Of a stretch of DNA of 64,000 nt, positions 16,609 to 24,839 are shown one piece after another. Position 1 is the stretch's first letter, and the number at the start of each line of letters is the position of its first letter. The DNA is from an uncultured Desulfobacterales bacterium. GTDB lineage: Bacteria; Desulfobacterota; Desulfobacteria; Desulfobacterales; JAHEIW01. Both the position numbers and the translations under genes were made by a program. The notes under the pieces are model-generated. The model had not been told where the DNA came from and searched no databases. It worked only from the letters and a program-made list of their open reading frames with translations. Location of the stretch: NCBI GenBank assembly GCA_947259495.1, contig CAMYLV010000022.1, positions 1 through 64,000 on the forward strand, given 5' to 3'.

Positions 16609-17835
16609 ATGAATAAAACTGCACTCCACTGCATATTGATATTTGCGACCATGATCGCCCCGTGGGGGTGCGCTACTTACAACGCCCAGAAGGTTGGCCC
16701 GACTGCGATCGAGCGTGCCCGGACCCAAATTCCGGAAGAGCAGTTGCTCGACGTCGGCATCCTCGTTTTCGAAACAAAAGAACTGACACCGGAAGCGGCC
16801 AAAAAAGAAGGCACCAACACGGATATCCGCAATTCCGAAACACACTTTATGCCTTACCATCTGAAAAATACGTTGCATCAAAGCAGCCACTGGGGCGCCA
16901 TCCAGGTAGTCCCGGCCGAAACCAACAGTGTGGACCTGCTGGTGAAAGGCAAAATACTCGAATCAAATGGCGAGAATCTGGTGTTAGAAATCGATGTGGT
17001 GGATGCGACCGACATGCGCTGGTTTAAAAAGACATACAGCGTCAAGGCGTCTGATGCTTATTATTTCGGTAATATAGCGGGGGAAAAAGATGCTTACCAG
17101 GATCTCTACAATGCCATCGCCAATGATATGGCCCGCTATAAAATGAAGCTCAAGGCTGCCCAAATCGAATCGATTCGCACCGTTGCCAAACTCAAATTTG
17201 CCCGGGAATTTGCGCCGGACGCATTTGACGGCTACCTGACGGCGGACAAAAAAAACCACCTGAGCGTCAACCGCCTGCCGGCGGACAATGACCCCATGAT
17301 GGAACGTCTGCTGCAAATCAGAGAGCGAGAATACATGTATGTGGATACCCTCAATCAGCAATATGAAAAGTTTTACGCTGAAATGTGGCCATCTTACGAA
17401 AATTGGCGTCAGTTGAACCTGACCGAGCGTGAAGCCATAAAAAAAATTAAACAGGATGCGCTGACCCGGCAATTGCTCGGCGCACTGTTAATCGCAGGAG
17501 CGATTGCGGCCGGCTCACAGGACGCCAACATCGGCCGTGTAATAGCACCGGCAATGGTTATCATCGGTGGGCAGGTGTTTATTAGCGGCTGGAATGTGTC
17601 AAAAGAATCCGAAATGCATAAAGCGGCCATCGAAGAGCTCAGCGAATCATTCGGCGCCGAAATGCAACCCGTTACGATGGAATTTGAAGGACAGCAATAC
17701 AAACTGACCGGATCCGCCGAGGAGCAGTTTAAAAGCTGGAAAACGCTGCTGCGCCAAATCTATTTTGCCGAAACCGGCTTTAATCCGACACCTCCACCCG
17801 ATCAGACGGAAGCGGAACAAGACCAAAATCTTTAG
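16609..17835 (+). CDS. Predicted lipoprotein, partner of the preceding gene
   Basis: A 408-residue protein with signal and lipobox (FATMIAPWGC, Cys21). Residues 30-200 form a mixed α/β domain (LLDVGILVFETKEL, MPYHLKNTLHQSSHWGAIQVVP, DLLVKGKI, KTYSVKASDAYYF). A helical middle follows, then a short hydrophobic stretch (about 295-330, LLGALLIAGAIAAGS ... IAPAMVIIGGQVFIS) and a C-terminal EEQFKSWKTLLRQIYFAETG segment. I do not recognise a named family. The ATG at 16609 follows the upstream stop by one base. The pattern of an N-terminal lipidated domain plus an inner hydrophobic patch suggests a periplasmic or outer-membrane complex component. A strong terminator follows. Confidence 0.75.
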   Translation: MNKTALHCILIFATMIAPWGCATYNAQKVGPTAIERARTQIPEEQLLDVGILVFETKELTPEAAKKEGTNTDIRNSETHFMPYHLKNTLHQSSHWGAIQVVPAETNSVDLLVKGKILESNGENLVLEIDVVDATDMRWFKKTYSVKASDAYYFGNIAGEKDAYQDLYNAIANDMARYKMKLKAAQIESIRTVAKLKFAREFAPDAFDGYLTADKKNHLSVNRLPADNDPMMERLLQIREREYMYVDTLNQQYEKFYAEMWPSYENWRQLNLTEREAIKKIKQDALTRQLLGALLIAGAIAAGSQDANIGRVIAPAMVIIGGQVFISGWNVSKESEMHKAAIEELSESFGAEMQPVTMEFEGQQYKLTGSAEEQFKSWKTLLRQIYFAETGFNPTPPPDQTEAEQDQNL

Positions 17836-17929
17836 TCCTTTGCCCCTGTTTGTTTTGATAAAGATTGTCGACCATCAGTGTAACCGAGACATACTCAGCA
17901 GCGACACTGTGACCGGATTCAGTAACTGA

Positions 17930-17985
17930 AATCACGAAAATGGCTGCGGTCAATCCCAGGCCTTTCATATTTTCGTGATTTTTTA
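17930..17985 (+). terminator. Rho-independent terminator of the lipoprotein pair
   Basis: AATCACGAAAAT (17930-17941) pairs perfectly with ATTTTCGTGATT (17969-17980), followed by TTTTTATA. It separates the two lipoproteins from the kinase gene. Confidence 0.8.
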
Positions 17986-17999
17986 TATAGTTGCCCCTT

Positions 18000-18118
18000 A
18001 GGGGGCACATGGCACCCAGAGGGCACATGGCACCCAGAGGGCACATAGCACCCAAAGGGCACATAGCACCCAAAGGGCACATAGCACCCAGAGGGCACAT
18101 AGCACCTCAGGGGCATAG
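18000..18118. repeat. 18-bp tandem repeat upstream of the kinase
   Basis: Six full units and one partial of consensus AGAGGGCACATAGCACCC. The units differ only at positions 1-3, in CATGG versus CATAG, and in the last base. It lies 68 bp before the kinase ATG, in its probable promoter/leader. The length is a multiple of three and all minus frames stay open (Met-Cys-Pro-Leu-Gly-Ala units), but no gene is supported there. Confidence 0.9.
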
Positions 18119-18186
18119 AATATCTTGAACCGGAACAGAGGATATCCCAACGGCACATAATAGCCGAATTGAACACATCCGAAGCC

Positions 18187-20598
18187 ATGCTGAATTTAAA
18201 AAAAGACCAGATATTGCTTTCCCGCTTTTCCCTGAATGAGATGATCGGCCAGGGCGGCATGGGCCAGGTCTGGCTTGTTTGGGACCTTGAACTTGAAATC
18301 CAAATTGCCGCAAAAATTTTAAACCCGCAGTTGATGTCCGATCCGAATCGCGTCAAACTGCTAAAGAATGAGTGTCGCAACACCCGTCGCCTCGCACACC
18401 CCAATATCGTGCGCGTATTTGATTTTCACCGATCTGAAGATCTGGCGTTCATATCCATGGAATATGTGGACGGCCAAAACCTGAACGTTTACCGCAGCCA
18501 ATGGGAACAGATCAGCACCTCGCAGATCATCAAGCTGATAAAGCCGGTCATCAATGCGCTTGGGTACGCACACGAAATGGGGCTGGTCCATCGAGATGTC
18601 AAAGCCGGCAATATCCTGGTTGATCGGCAGCAAACACCGCGCTTGACTGACTTTGGCATCGCCGGTGCTTTCAAGTCGGGCCACCATGCGCTGGAAATTA
18701 CCTCCGGTGGTTCGCTGTTTTGCATGAGCCCGCAGCAATTGGACAATCGCCGGCCTTCTCCGTCTGACGACATTTATGCCCTCGGCGTTCTGCTATATCA
18801 AATGTTCACCGGCTATCCGCCGTTCTATCCAGATATCACCCGTGACAGAATCCGACATGAAGCACCCGATCCCGTAAACCAACGCTTACGGCAACTGGCA
18901 GTCGATACGGTCGTCCCCGCTGCAATGGAAAACGGGATTGCCGGCATGCTGGCCAAGAACCCTGCTGATCGTCCGGCCAGTATGCGGGAAATTGAGGCGT
19001 TCTTTGATCGGCAGTTGCGGCCGGGCACCGATCAGACCATGGCACCGGACAGCCTGACGGCAGGCGTCCGTGCGCAACAGCAGGTATCAGAACACACCGA
19101 AATGATCGCACCGGTCAGCGTCATCCCAACAAAGGTTCGCAAGGGGCTGCCGGTCACTCTGCGCAGTAACCGGATAAAGGGGACGGTCCTGGTGGTTGCT
19201 TTTGTTTTTCTGCTGGTCGGCGGTTTTTGGCTGTGGCAATATCTGGCCCGTCAACACGGGAGACAACCCGCGCCGGAAGCGCCGGTGAGCGAACAAAGTC
19301 AATCGGAATCTGAAAAGACCGTAGCGCCAGCCGCGGTTTTGCCGAAAACAACACCGGATCCGACCCGGCTGGCCGCTGAAAAAAATGAAGCGGATAAGCA
19401 GCTGGGCGAATTTCTGCAGCTCAAACAGGAATTGGAAGCCAAGGGCGTTTCAAAATGGGGCGTCGAGACCTATCGCCAAATGTCGCTGCTTGCGGATGAA
19501 GCCGACCGCCTTTTAATTGAAAAGCAGTATGCCACAGCAGCTGCAAAATATGCGGCGGCCGTCGCCAAGGGGCAGGAATTGGTCAACCAGCTCGAGCCGG
19601 TTCTGAAACGGCTACTCGCTGAGGGCCAGGTCGCGCTCGAGGAAGGCAACGCTCAACTGGCAGAGGAAAAATTCACGATCGCCCTGATGATGGATCCAAA
19701 CAACCGAATTGCCCGGGACAGCCTGCAGCGGGCCAAAAACACGGACGCCGTCATGCGGTTGCTCGAATCGGGAAACCACCATGAAAAGGCAGACAATTTT
19801 GCAGCTGCCCACACCGATTATCAGGAGGCGGTGCGACTGGATCCTGCTTCAAAAAAGGCACGGCAAGCGCTCGCGCGGGTTGACGACACGATCCGTGAGC
19901 AACAGTATCAACAGTTGATGTCAGAAGGTCTGACGGCACTTCACAACAAAAACTTTCAGCTGGCCCGGACAAAATTGCGCAAAGCTCAAGCGTACCGCCC
20001 GGAATCCCGCGAGGTCAAAGATGCCCTGGCCCAGGCGGAGCAGTCCATGCGCCTGTCGCGGATTGAAACTTATCGCGGGCAGGCCGCCGCCTCAGAGCAG
20101 TCTGAAAACTGGCAACAGGCCTTAAACGCCTACCAGCAGGTCCTGGAAATCGATCCCAATGTCCGGTTTGCGGTACAGGGCAAACAACGCGCTCAAAAAC
20201 ACATCCGCATCGAAACGCGCCTCAATTATTTTCTGCAACAGCCTGCCGTACTGGAATCCGATCGGCAGCTTGACAACGCCCTTCAGCTGATTTCCGAAAT
20301 TGAGGCCATGGATAACAAAGGCCTGGCGCTCAAAAACCGGTTCGCTAAATTGAAACGAATCGTAGACGCTGCCCAAACCCCTATAAAAATAACCCTTGAA
20401 TCCGATACATTCACGGAAGTTGCGGTTTACAAAGTCGGCAAGCTGGGCCGTTTTGCGACCCGGGAGCTGAGCCTGCGACCCGGATCCTATACCGTTGTCG
20501 GTACACGTGACGGTTACCAGGATGTCCGCAAGAAAATTGTCATCAAACCGGAGCAGGGCCCGACACGCGTGACGATTCGATGTGAGGTTCAAATTTGA
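18187..20598 (+). CDS. Membrane Ser/Thr protein kinase with helical-repeat and PEGA-like C-terminus
   Basis: An 803-residue Hanks-type kinase with the catalytic set intact: G-loop GQGGMGQV (21-28), Lys43, HRDVKAGN (135-142) and DFG (155-157). A linker leads to one transmembrane helix (about 333-354, VLVVAFVFLLVGGFWLW). The extracytoplasmic part contains charged helices and TPR-like repeats (about 400-690, FTIALMMDPNN, YQEAVRLDPASKKARQAL, AYQQVLEIDPN) and a C-terminal PEGA-like β domain (ELSLRPGSYTVVGTRDGY). The likely role is to sense the envelope and phosphorylate cytoplasmic partners, such as the FHA proteins encoded downstream. The ATG at 18187 is preferred; a TTG at 18169 is possible, and neither has a good SD. 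The gene overlaps the next by 4 bp. Confidence 0.93.
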   Translation: MLNLKKDQILLSRFSLNEMIGQGGMGQVWLVWDLELEIQIAAKILNPQLMSDPNRVKLLKNECRNTRRLAHPNIVRVFDFHRSEDLAFISMEYVDGQNLNVYRSQWEQISTSQIIKLIKPVINALGYAHEMGLVHRDVKAGNILVDRQQTPRLTDFGIAGAFKSGHHALEITSGGSLFCMSPQQLDNRRPSPSDDIYALGVLLYQMFTGYPPFYPDITRDRIRHEAPDPVNQRLRQLAVDTVVPAAMENGIAGMLAKNPADRPASMREIEAFFDRQLRPGTDQTMAPDSLTAGVRAQQQVSEHTEMIAPVSVIPTKVRKGLPVTLRSNRIKGTVLVVAFVFLLVGGFWLWQYLARQHGRQPAPEAPVSEQSQSESEKTVAPAAVLPKTTPDPTRLAAEKNEADKQLGEFLQLKQELEAKGVSKWGVETYRQMSLLADEADRLLIEKQYATAAAKYAAAVAKGQELVNQLEPVLKRLLAEGQVALEEGNAQLAEEKFTIALMMDPNNRIARDSLQRAKNTDAVMRLLESGNHHEKADNFAAAHTDYQEAVRLDPASKKARQALARVDDTIREQQYQQLMSEGLTALHNKNFQLARTKLRKAQAYRPESREVKDALAQAEQSMRLSRIETYRGQAAASEQSENWQQALNAYQQVLEIDPNVRFAVQGKQRAQKHIRIETRLNYFLQQPAVLESDRQLDNALQLISEIEAMDNKGLALKNRFAKLKRIVDAAQTPIKITLESDTFTEVAVYKVGKLGRFATRELSLRPGSYTVVGTRDGYQDVRKKIVIKPEQGPTRVTIRCEVQI

Positions 20599-23033
20599 CC
20601 ATCCGCTACATAATTAAAGACCACAGCGGTAAACGGACCATACCGCAAGATGCCTTTCCGATCGTCATCGGAGCAGGCCCGACCGCCGCCATCCAAATCA
20701 CCGATTTAAAATCCGAAACGGAAGCGGCCTATATCGACCTATCGCAGAACCGGCCTTTTGTGCAAGCCGGCCACGCCGGTGTTGCGGTAAGCTATAATGA
20801 GCAAAAATTAGAAGATTCCGTCTGGCTGATGCACGGTGACCGGCTTGAAATCGGCTCCTGTGAAATAACGGTTGCAGCCCACGGCAACGATTTCATTATC
20901 CAGGTCGTCTGCCGGGAATCGGCCGAGGCGTCCGTCACATCGCCAGCTGCCGTCAGCCCGGCGCAGGCATTGAAAATCGACCCTGTGTCTTTCCGGTCGG
21001 ATCGCAGACAGCGGGGCGCAGGAGCCATTCATCGTTATCGTCGCTGGCTTGGTCTGGCAATCGCTCTGGGTTTCCTTATACTTTTGGCGGCCGGCTGGTT
21101 TGTCTTTACCGCCCGACAAATCACAATCCAAATTGAACCGCCGTCGGATCATGTTTCCATTGGCGGCAGCTGGATTGCACCTCGCTTTGGCGGGCACTTT
21201 CTGCTGAGACCCGGAACATACACACTATACGCCTCTAAAGAATGCTATTTTGCACTTGAAAAACCCTTTGAGGTGGGGGTTGAAAAAAACCAGACAATCC
21301 GGTTTAACATGGAAAAACTTCCCGGACGCATTTCCGTACAGGCCCATCCATCCGGCCAACCGGACCAACCGCTGACCGGTGCCCGGCTCATCATTGACGG
21401 GCAGGCGCTCGGGGTCACACCGGTTTCAAACCTGGAAGTAAAAGCGGGCCGGCGGGTTGTGGAAGTTCAAGCCGAGCATTACCAGGACATCAAAACAGAA
21501 GTGCAAATTATCGGCTGTCCGGAGGAACAGGCGTTTGAATTTGCCTTAATCCCCGGCTGGTCGGATGTGTTCATCAGCTCGGTCCCGGAGGGCGCCACTG
21601 TATCCGTAGACGGCAAGCCGGCCGGCAACACCCCTATAAAAATTGAGTTGCCCGAAGGCAATTACCGTCTGCAAATAAGTGCTGCAGGATTTAAAACTTG
21701 GCAAACCCGGCTGGCTGTTGTGCCAAATCAACCCCAATCCATAAAAGACGTGCAACTACAACCGGCCGACGGGACATTGGTCTTGCAGACCACACCATCC
21801 GGCGCTAATGTGACCATCAAACAAAAATTTGTGGGTAAAACGCCTTTAAAGATCCCCTTACCGGCAAATATGCGACATGAGGTTCAAATCTCGAAAGCCG
21901 GTTATGAGAACGCGGCCCAAACGGTCCAGGTGGCTACCGGCAAAGAAAAAACACTGGCTGTCAAATTGAAACCGATGCTGGGTGTTATTCAATTTGTGGT
22001 TGAACCGGCTGATGCCCGGCTGATTGTCGACGGGAAAAACCGGGGAACCGTGCCGCCAACACTCAACTTATTGGCGGTCAGTCACCAGCTGGAAATCCAA
22101 AAACCCGGCTACGAAACCTATCAAACCCGGATTACCCCGCGACCCGGATATCCGCAAGAAATCAAGATCACCCTGAAGCGGCGCCAATCAGCGCCTGCCG
22201 CTGCGGCTGGTGTCATCACGGCCAAAAACGGTAGCATGCTGAAACTGATCCGCCCGCAGCCTTTCACCATGGGCTCCTCGCGCCGTGAACAGGGCCGCCG
22301 CACCAACGAGACCCTTCGCAGGATAAATCTGCAACGACCATTTTACATGGGCCTGAAAGAAGTGACCAACAAAGAGTTTAAACTATTTTTGGCCGGCCAC
22401 GACTCCGGGGCTTTCAACGGACAGCCCTTATCGTCGGACGATGATCCGGTTGTTCAGATCACCTGGGAGCAAGCGGCATTGTACTGCAACTGGTTGAGCG
22501 CCCAGGAATCATTGCCGCCGGCGTATGTAAAAAAGGGCGGTCGCCTGGTGGCTGCTGATCCCATCGGCACCGGATACCGGTTGCCCACCGAAGCTGAATG
22601 GGAATATAGCGCCCGCTTCACAAACAATCCGGCCGGCCTCAAATACCCCTGGGGGAATCGGTTTCCGCCGGCCACTCCCTCGGGTAATTATGCCGATACT
22701 TCAGCTAAAAAACTGCTGGCCGTAGTTATCGAAAATTACAATGACGGCTTTCCGGGCACGGCCCCGCCGGCCAAATTTAAAGCCAACGGCCTGGGATTAT
22801 TTGACCTGGGCGGCAACGTTGCGGAATGGTGCCATGACTTTTACACAATTTATACCTATAATAGCAGTAAGACCGATGTCGATCCGTCCGGTCCCCCGCA
22901 GGGAAACCATCATGTGGTCAGGGGCTCCAGCTGGAAAAATGCCAGCATAAGCAAATTGAGGCTGGCCTATCGCGATTACAGCAATGGAAAACGCTCGGAT
23001 CTCGGGTTTCGCATATGCCGCTATTCACAGTGA
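20595..23033 (+). CDS. FHA-like / transmembrane / PEGA / FGE-like multidomain protein
   Basis: An 812-residue protein from a TTG that overlaps the kinase stop (TTGA). Residues 1-115 look like an FHA fold (FPIVIGAG ... WLMHGDRLEIGSCEITV), suited to binding phosphothreonine from the kinase. A transmembrane helix lies at about 152-173 (LAIALGFLILLAAGWFVF). Five PEGA-type β repeats follow (about 180-535, for example SVPEGATVSVDGKPAGNTPI). The end is a formylglycine-generating-enzyme-like (SUMF1) domain (from about 545: YRLPTEAEWEYSAR, GGNVAEWCHD, VVRGSSW, LGFRICR). The segment after GSSW (KNASISKLRLAYRD) lacks the two catalytic Cys of true FGE, so this is a binding version of the fold, not a sulfatase activator. 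Outer parts face the periplasm by topology. Confidence 0.9.
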   Translation: MTIRYIIKDHSGKRTIPQDAFPIVIGAGPTAAIQITDLKSETEAAYIDLSQNRPFVQAGHAGVAVSYNEQKLEDSVWLMHGDRLEIGSCEITVAAHGNDFIIQVVCRESAEASVTSPAAVSPAQALKIDPVSFRSDRRQRGAGAIHRYRRWLGLAIALGFLILLAAGWFVFTARQITIQIEPPSDHVSIGGSWIAPRFGGHFLLRPGTYTLYASKECYFALEKPFEVGVEKNQTIRFNMEKLPGRISVQAHPSGQPDQPLTGARLIIDGQALGVTPVSNLEVKAGRRVVEVQAEHYQDIKTEVQIIGCPEEQAFEFALIPGWSDVFISSVPEGATVSVDGKPAGNTPIKIELPEGNYRLQISAAGFKTWQTRLAVVPNQPQSIKDVQLQPADGTLVLQTTPSGANVTIKQKFVGKTPLKIPLPANMRHEVQISKAGYENAAQTVQVATGKEKTLAVKLKPMLGVIQFVVEPADARLIVDGKNRGTVPPTLNLLAVSHQLEIQKPGYETYQTRITPRPGYPQEIKITLKRRQSAPAAAAGVITAKNGSMLKLIRPQPFTMGSSRREQGRRTNETLRRINLQRPFYMGLKEVTNKEFKLFLAGHDSGAFNGQPLSSDDDPVVQITWEQAALYCNWLSAQESLPPAYVKKGGRLVAADPIGTGYRLPTEAEWEYSARFTNNPAGLKYPWGNRFPPATPSGNYADTSAKKLLAVVIENYNDGFPGTAPPAKFKANGLGLFDLGGNVAEWCHDFYTIYTYNSSKTDVDPSGPPQGNHHVVRGSSWKNASISKLRLAYRDYSNGKRSDLGFRICRYSQ

Positions 23034-23102
23034 AACCTAAATTGAACGTTTCAAATATTTATCGCAAAATTCGAAACGCTCAACTCGGGTGAGAGAGAAC
23101 AT

Positions 23103-23444
23103 ATGAGCACGCAAACATCTTCACGGTTCAAGCGGTTTGCAATCATCACCTTTGCATTGGCGGGTTTTGGGGTGGCCGCAAAATGGGTCGTCCCGGCCGA
23201 TGCTGCAAATCAGGTACTGTCCGAGCAGAAACAAAAGGCCCCGGCGGCCGTGCTCGTCGCACAGAGCGCAACCCAGACATCCACCGGCCAGGAGGCAGCA
23301 CCTTTGCCTGAAAGTCAAAAATCGGAAGCTAAAACCGATGAAAAGGATGAATCGGCCGAGCCCAAGAAGAAAGCACTTAAAAATTTTCGCCCGTCAGAAC
23401 AAATTGAAGCGGAGCAGGCGGTTGACTTCCCTTACGACATTTAG
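23103..23444 (+). CDS. Small exported protein ending in VDFPYDI
   Basis: A 113-residue protein with an N-terminal hydrophobic signal or anchor (residues 11-30, FAIITFALAGFGVAAKWVV). A low-complexity Ala/Gln/Glu/Lys-rich region (35-88) leads to the end NFRPSEQIEAEQAVDFPYDI. I recall a similar terminal motif (SEKI.AD.AVDFPVDI) in small proteins beside ExbB/MotA and vWA genes in related bacteria, which would place it in the same system; this is from memory and unverified. The start at 23103 lies 14 bases after GGTGAGAG. The stop codon directly abuts a 144-bp palindrome. Confidence 0.7.
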   Translation: MSTQTSSRFKRFAIITFALAGFGVAAKWVVPADAANQVLSEQKQKAPAAVLVAQSATQTSTGQEAAPLPESQKSEAKTDEKDESAEPKKKALKNFRPSEQIEAEQAVDFPYDI

Positions 23445-23587
23445 TTTTCAAATAGAAATGGCCTTTTTCCCGATGAGCTGTGTTCTCCGCGTCTTTAGGC
23501 CTTCAACGTACTACCAAGTACGCCGAAGGCTTAAAGACTTGTGCGGCCGAGCTCATCCGAAAAAATTCTCATTTCTATTTTGAAAAC
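23444..23587. repeat. 144-bp imperfect palindrome (family A, copy 1)
   Basis: Outer arms GTTTTCAAATAGAAATG and CATTTCTATTTTGAAAAC; the inner core is CTTCAACGTACT...AGTACGCCGAAG, with CGATGAGCT/AGCTCATC between them. Homologous copies lie at 42173-42318 and 46561-46651, with a fragment at 30734-30787. It begins at the last base of the preceding stop codon. The remaining bases to the channel gene at 23844 show no gene. Confidence 0.8.
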
Positions 23588-23843
23588 AACTCATTCTAAA
23601 CATAATGAGACAGCTTCTAATTTCATTACAGAAGCGGTTCTTCTGAGGGCCTGAATTCACAGGAACATTGATAATTGCTAAGCGGCTAAAAATAGAGCAT
23701 AACAGATTAGAAACTGGACGAACTAGAATATAGCGTGACAGAAACAATCAAGTATATTGGACCGCAAGCCTTAGATTTTGGTCGAGGGCATGGTGCATGG
23801 CGCATAGGGCAAAGCGTTATAATCTAAAATATGGATAATTATA

Positions 23844-24647
23844 ATGAAAAAAACGTTTCCGTTTTCTTTTGAATTCATTTACCAGGTGTTTTCTTTGATT
23901 GTCATCGTCATTATCGTGCATGCCATCTATGTGGCGGTGATTCGACCCAGAGCCGACGCAATTTTGGCCAAGCAGGCCATCGCGCTGGCCGAGGACAAGT
24001 CGCAGGTAATGGAACGCTCGGTGTTCGTAATCATCCGAGATTATGAACAGGAAACCTGTTTTATTCTGATGCTCTGGGCGATATCCATTATGGGGTACAA
24101 GGCCTTAAAAACGTCGCGCCAGAGCGCCCTATTACAAATGGACCTGATCCCGTTAGCCGAAGGTGTGCGCATCCTGCCGGAAGACACCCGGGATGTGTCC
24201 CGGCAGATCCAGGCGTTACCAGCCCAACAGCGCGAAGCGCTGTTACCCCGGGCGCTGCTGGCGGGTTTGCAGCGATTCAGCACCACTCGTAACATACAAG
24301 ATGTTGCCAGCGCCACCCGGGCCTATTGCGATTCGGAAGCCGAGCGGCTGGAATCCGAACTGTCCATGATTCGTTATATCGCCTGGGCCATTCCGTCTGT
24401 CGGATTTATTGGAACTGTGCGGGGCATTGGCGATGCGCTGGGCCAGGCGCACAAGGCCATCGAAGGCGATATCTTTGACGTCACGCGCAGCCTGGGTGTG
24501 GCCTTTAATTCAACTTTAATCGCGCTGTTAATCAGCATCGGCCTGATGTTTTTGCTGCATCAATTACAGCAGTTGCAGGAGCGCTATGTTCTGGATGCCG
24601 AAACCTATTGCGATGAAAACCTCATCAGTCATTTGTATACCAAGTAA
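23844..24647 (+). CDS. MotA/TolQ/ExbB-type proton channel protein
   Basis: A 267-residue membrane protein with four predicted helices: 11-33, 71-86, 178-196 and 216-240. Helices 3 and 4 carry the family pattern: AIPSVGFIGTVRGIGDAL (184-199 region, Thr191) and FNSTLIALLISIGLMFLL (Thr224), equivalent to the GLLGTV and TTA.GL motifs lining the ExbB/TolQ/MotA proton path. A cytoplasmic loop of about 90 residues (87-177) is typical. Such proteins form pentamers around a dimer of ExbD/TolR/MotB-like subunits and convert proton flow to mechanical work. No conventional ExbD or MotB gene follows; instead two vWA proteins whose N-terminal helices resemble ExbD lie just downstream. Confidence 0.9.
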   Translation: MKKTFPFSFEFIYQVFSLIVIVIIVHAIYVAVIRPRADAILAKQAIALAEDKSQVMERSVFVIIRDYEQETCFILMLWAISIMGYKALKTSRQSALLQMDLIPLAEGVRILPEDTRDVSRQIQALPAQQREALLPRALLAGLQRFSTTRNIQDVASATRAYCDSEAERLESELSMIRYIAWAIPSVGFIGTVRGIGDALGQAHKAIEGDIFDVTRSLGVAFNSTLIALLISIGLMFLLHQLQQLQERYVLDAETYCDENLISHLYTK

Positions 24648-24662
24648 TGGCGGTTGTAACCG

Positions 24663-24825
24663 CCCGGTTCAGAGGTTCAGGGTTCCCGGCTGGCGGTGAC
24701 TGGCATCTGGCTGCCGCAGAGGGCTGCCCTGCGCTCCAGTTGTCATCTGCCCTCTGTCTTCTGACTTCTGTCTTCTGATATCTAACCTTTGAACCCCTGA
24801 ACCCGGAACCTCTGAACCTTTAAAT
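24663..24825. repeat. Phrase-built low-complexity spacer
   Basis: It begins GGTTCAGAGGTTCAGGGTTC and ends with complementary phrases (CTGAACCCGGAACCTCTGAACC split across the arm), with CTGTCTTCTGACTTCTG in the middle. It is an imperfect inverted repeat of about 160 bp between the channel and ATPase genes, and no gene is seen. Confidence 0.65.
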
Positions 24826-24839
24826 TAAGGGTGCCCCGC

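Noticed and set aside
17780-18100. Minus-strand gene encoding Met-Cys-Pro-Leu-Gly-Ala repeats
   Set aside because: The repeat unit is 18 bp, so all frames stay open by arithmetic. The rest of the frame overlaps a terminator and the lipoprotein gene end, and no SD is present.
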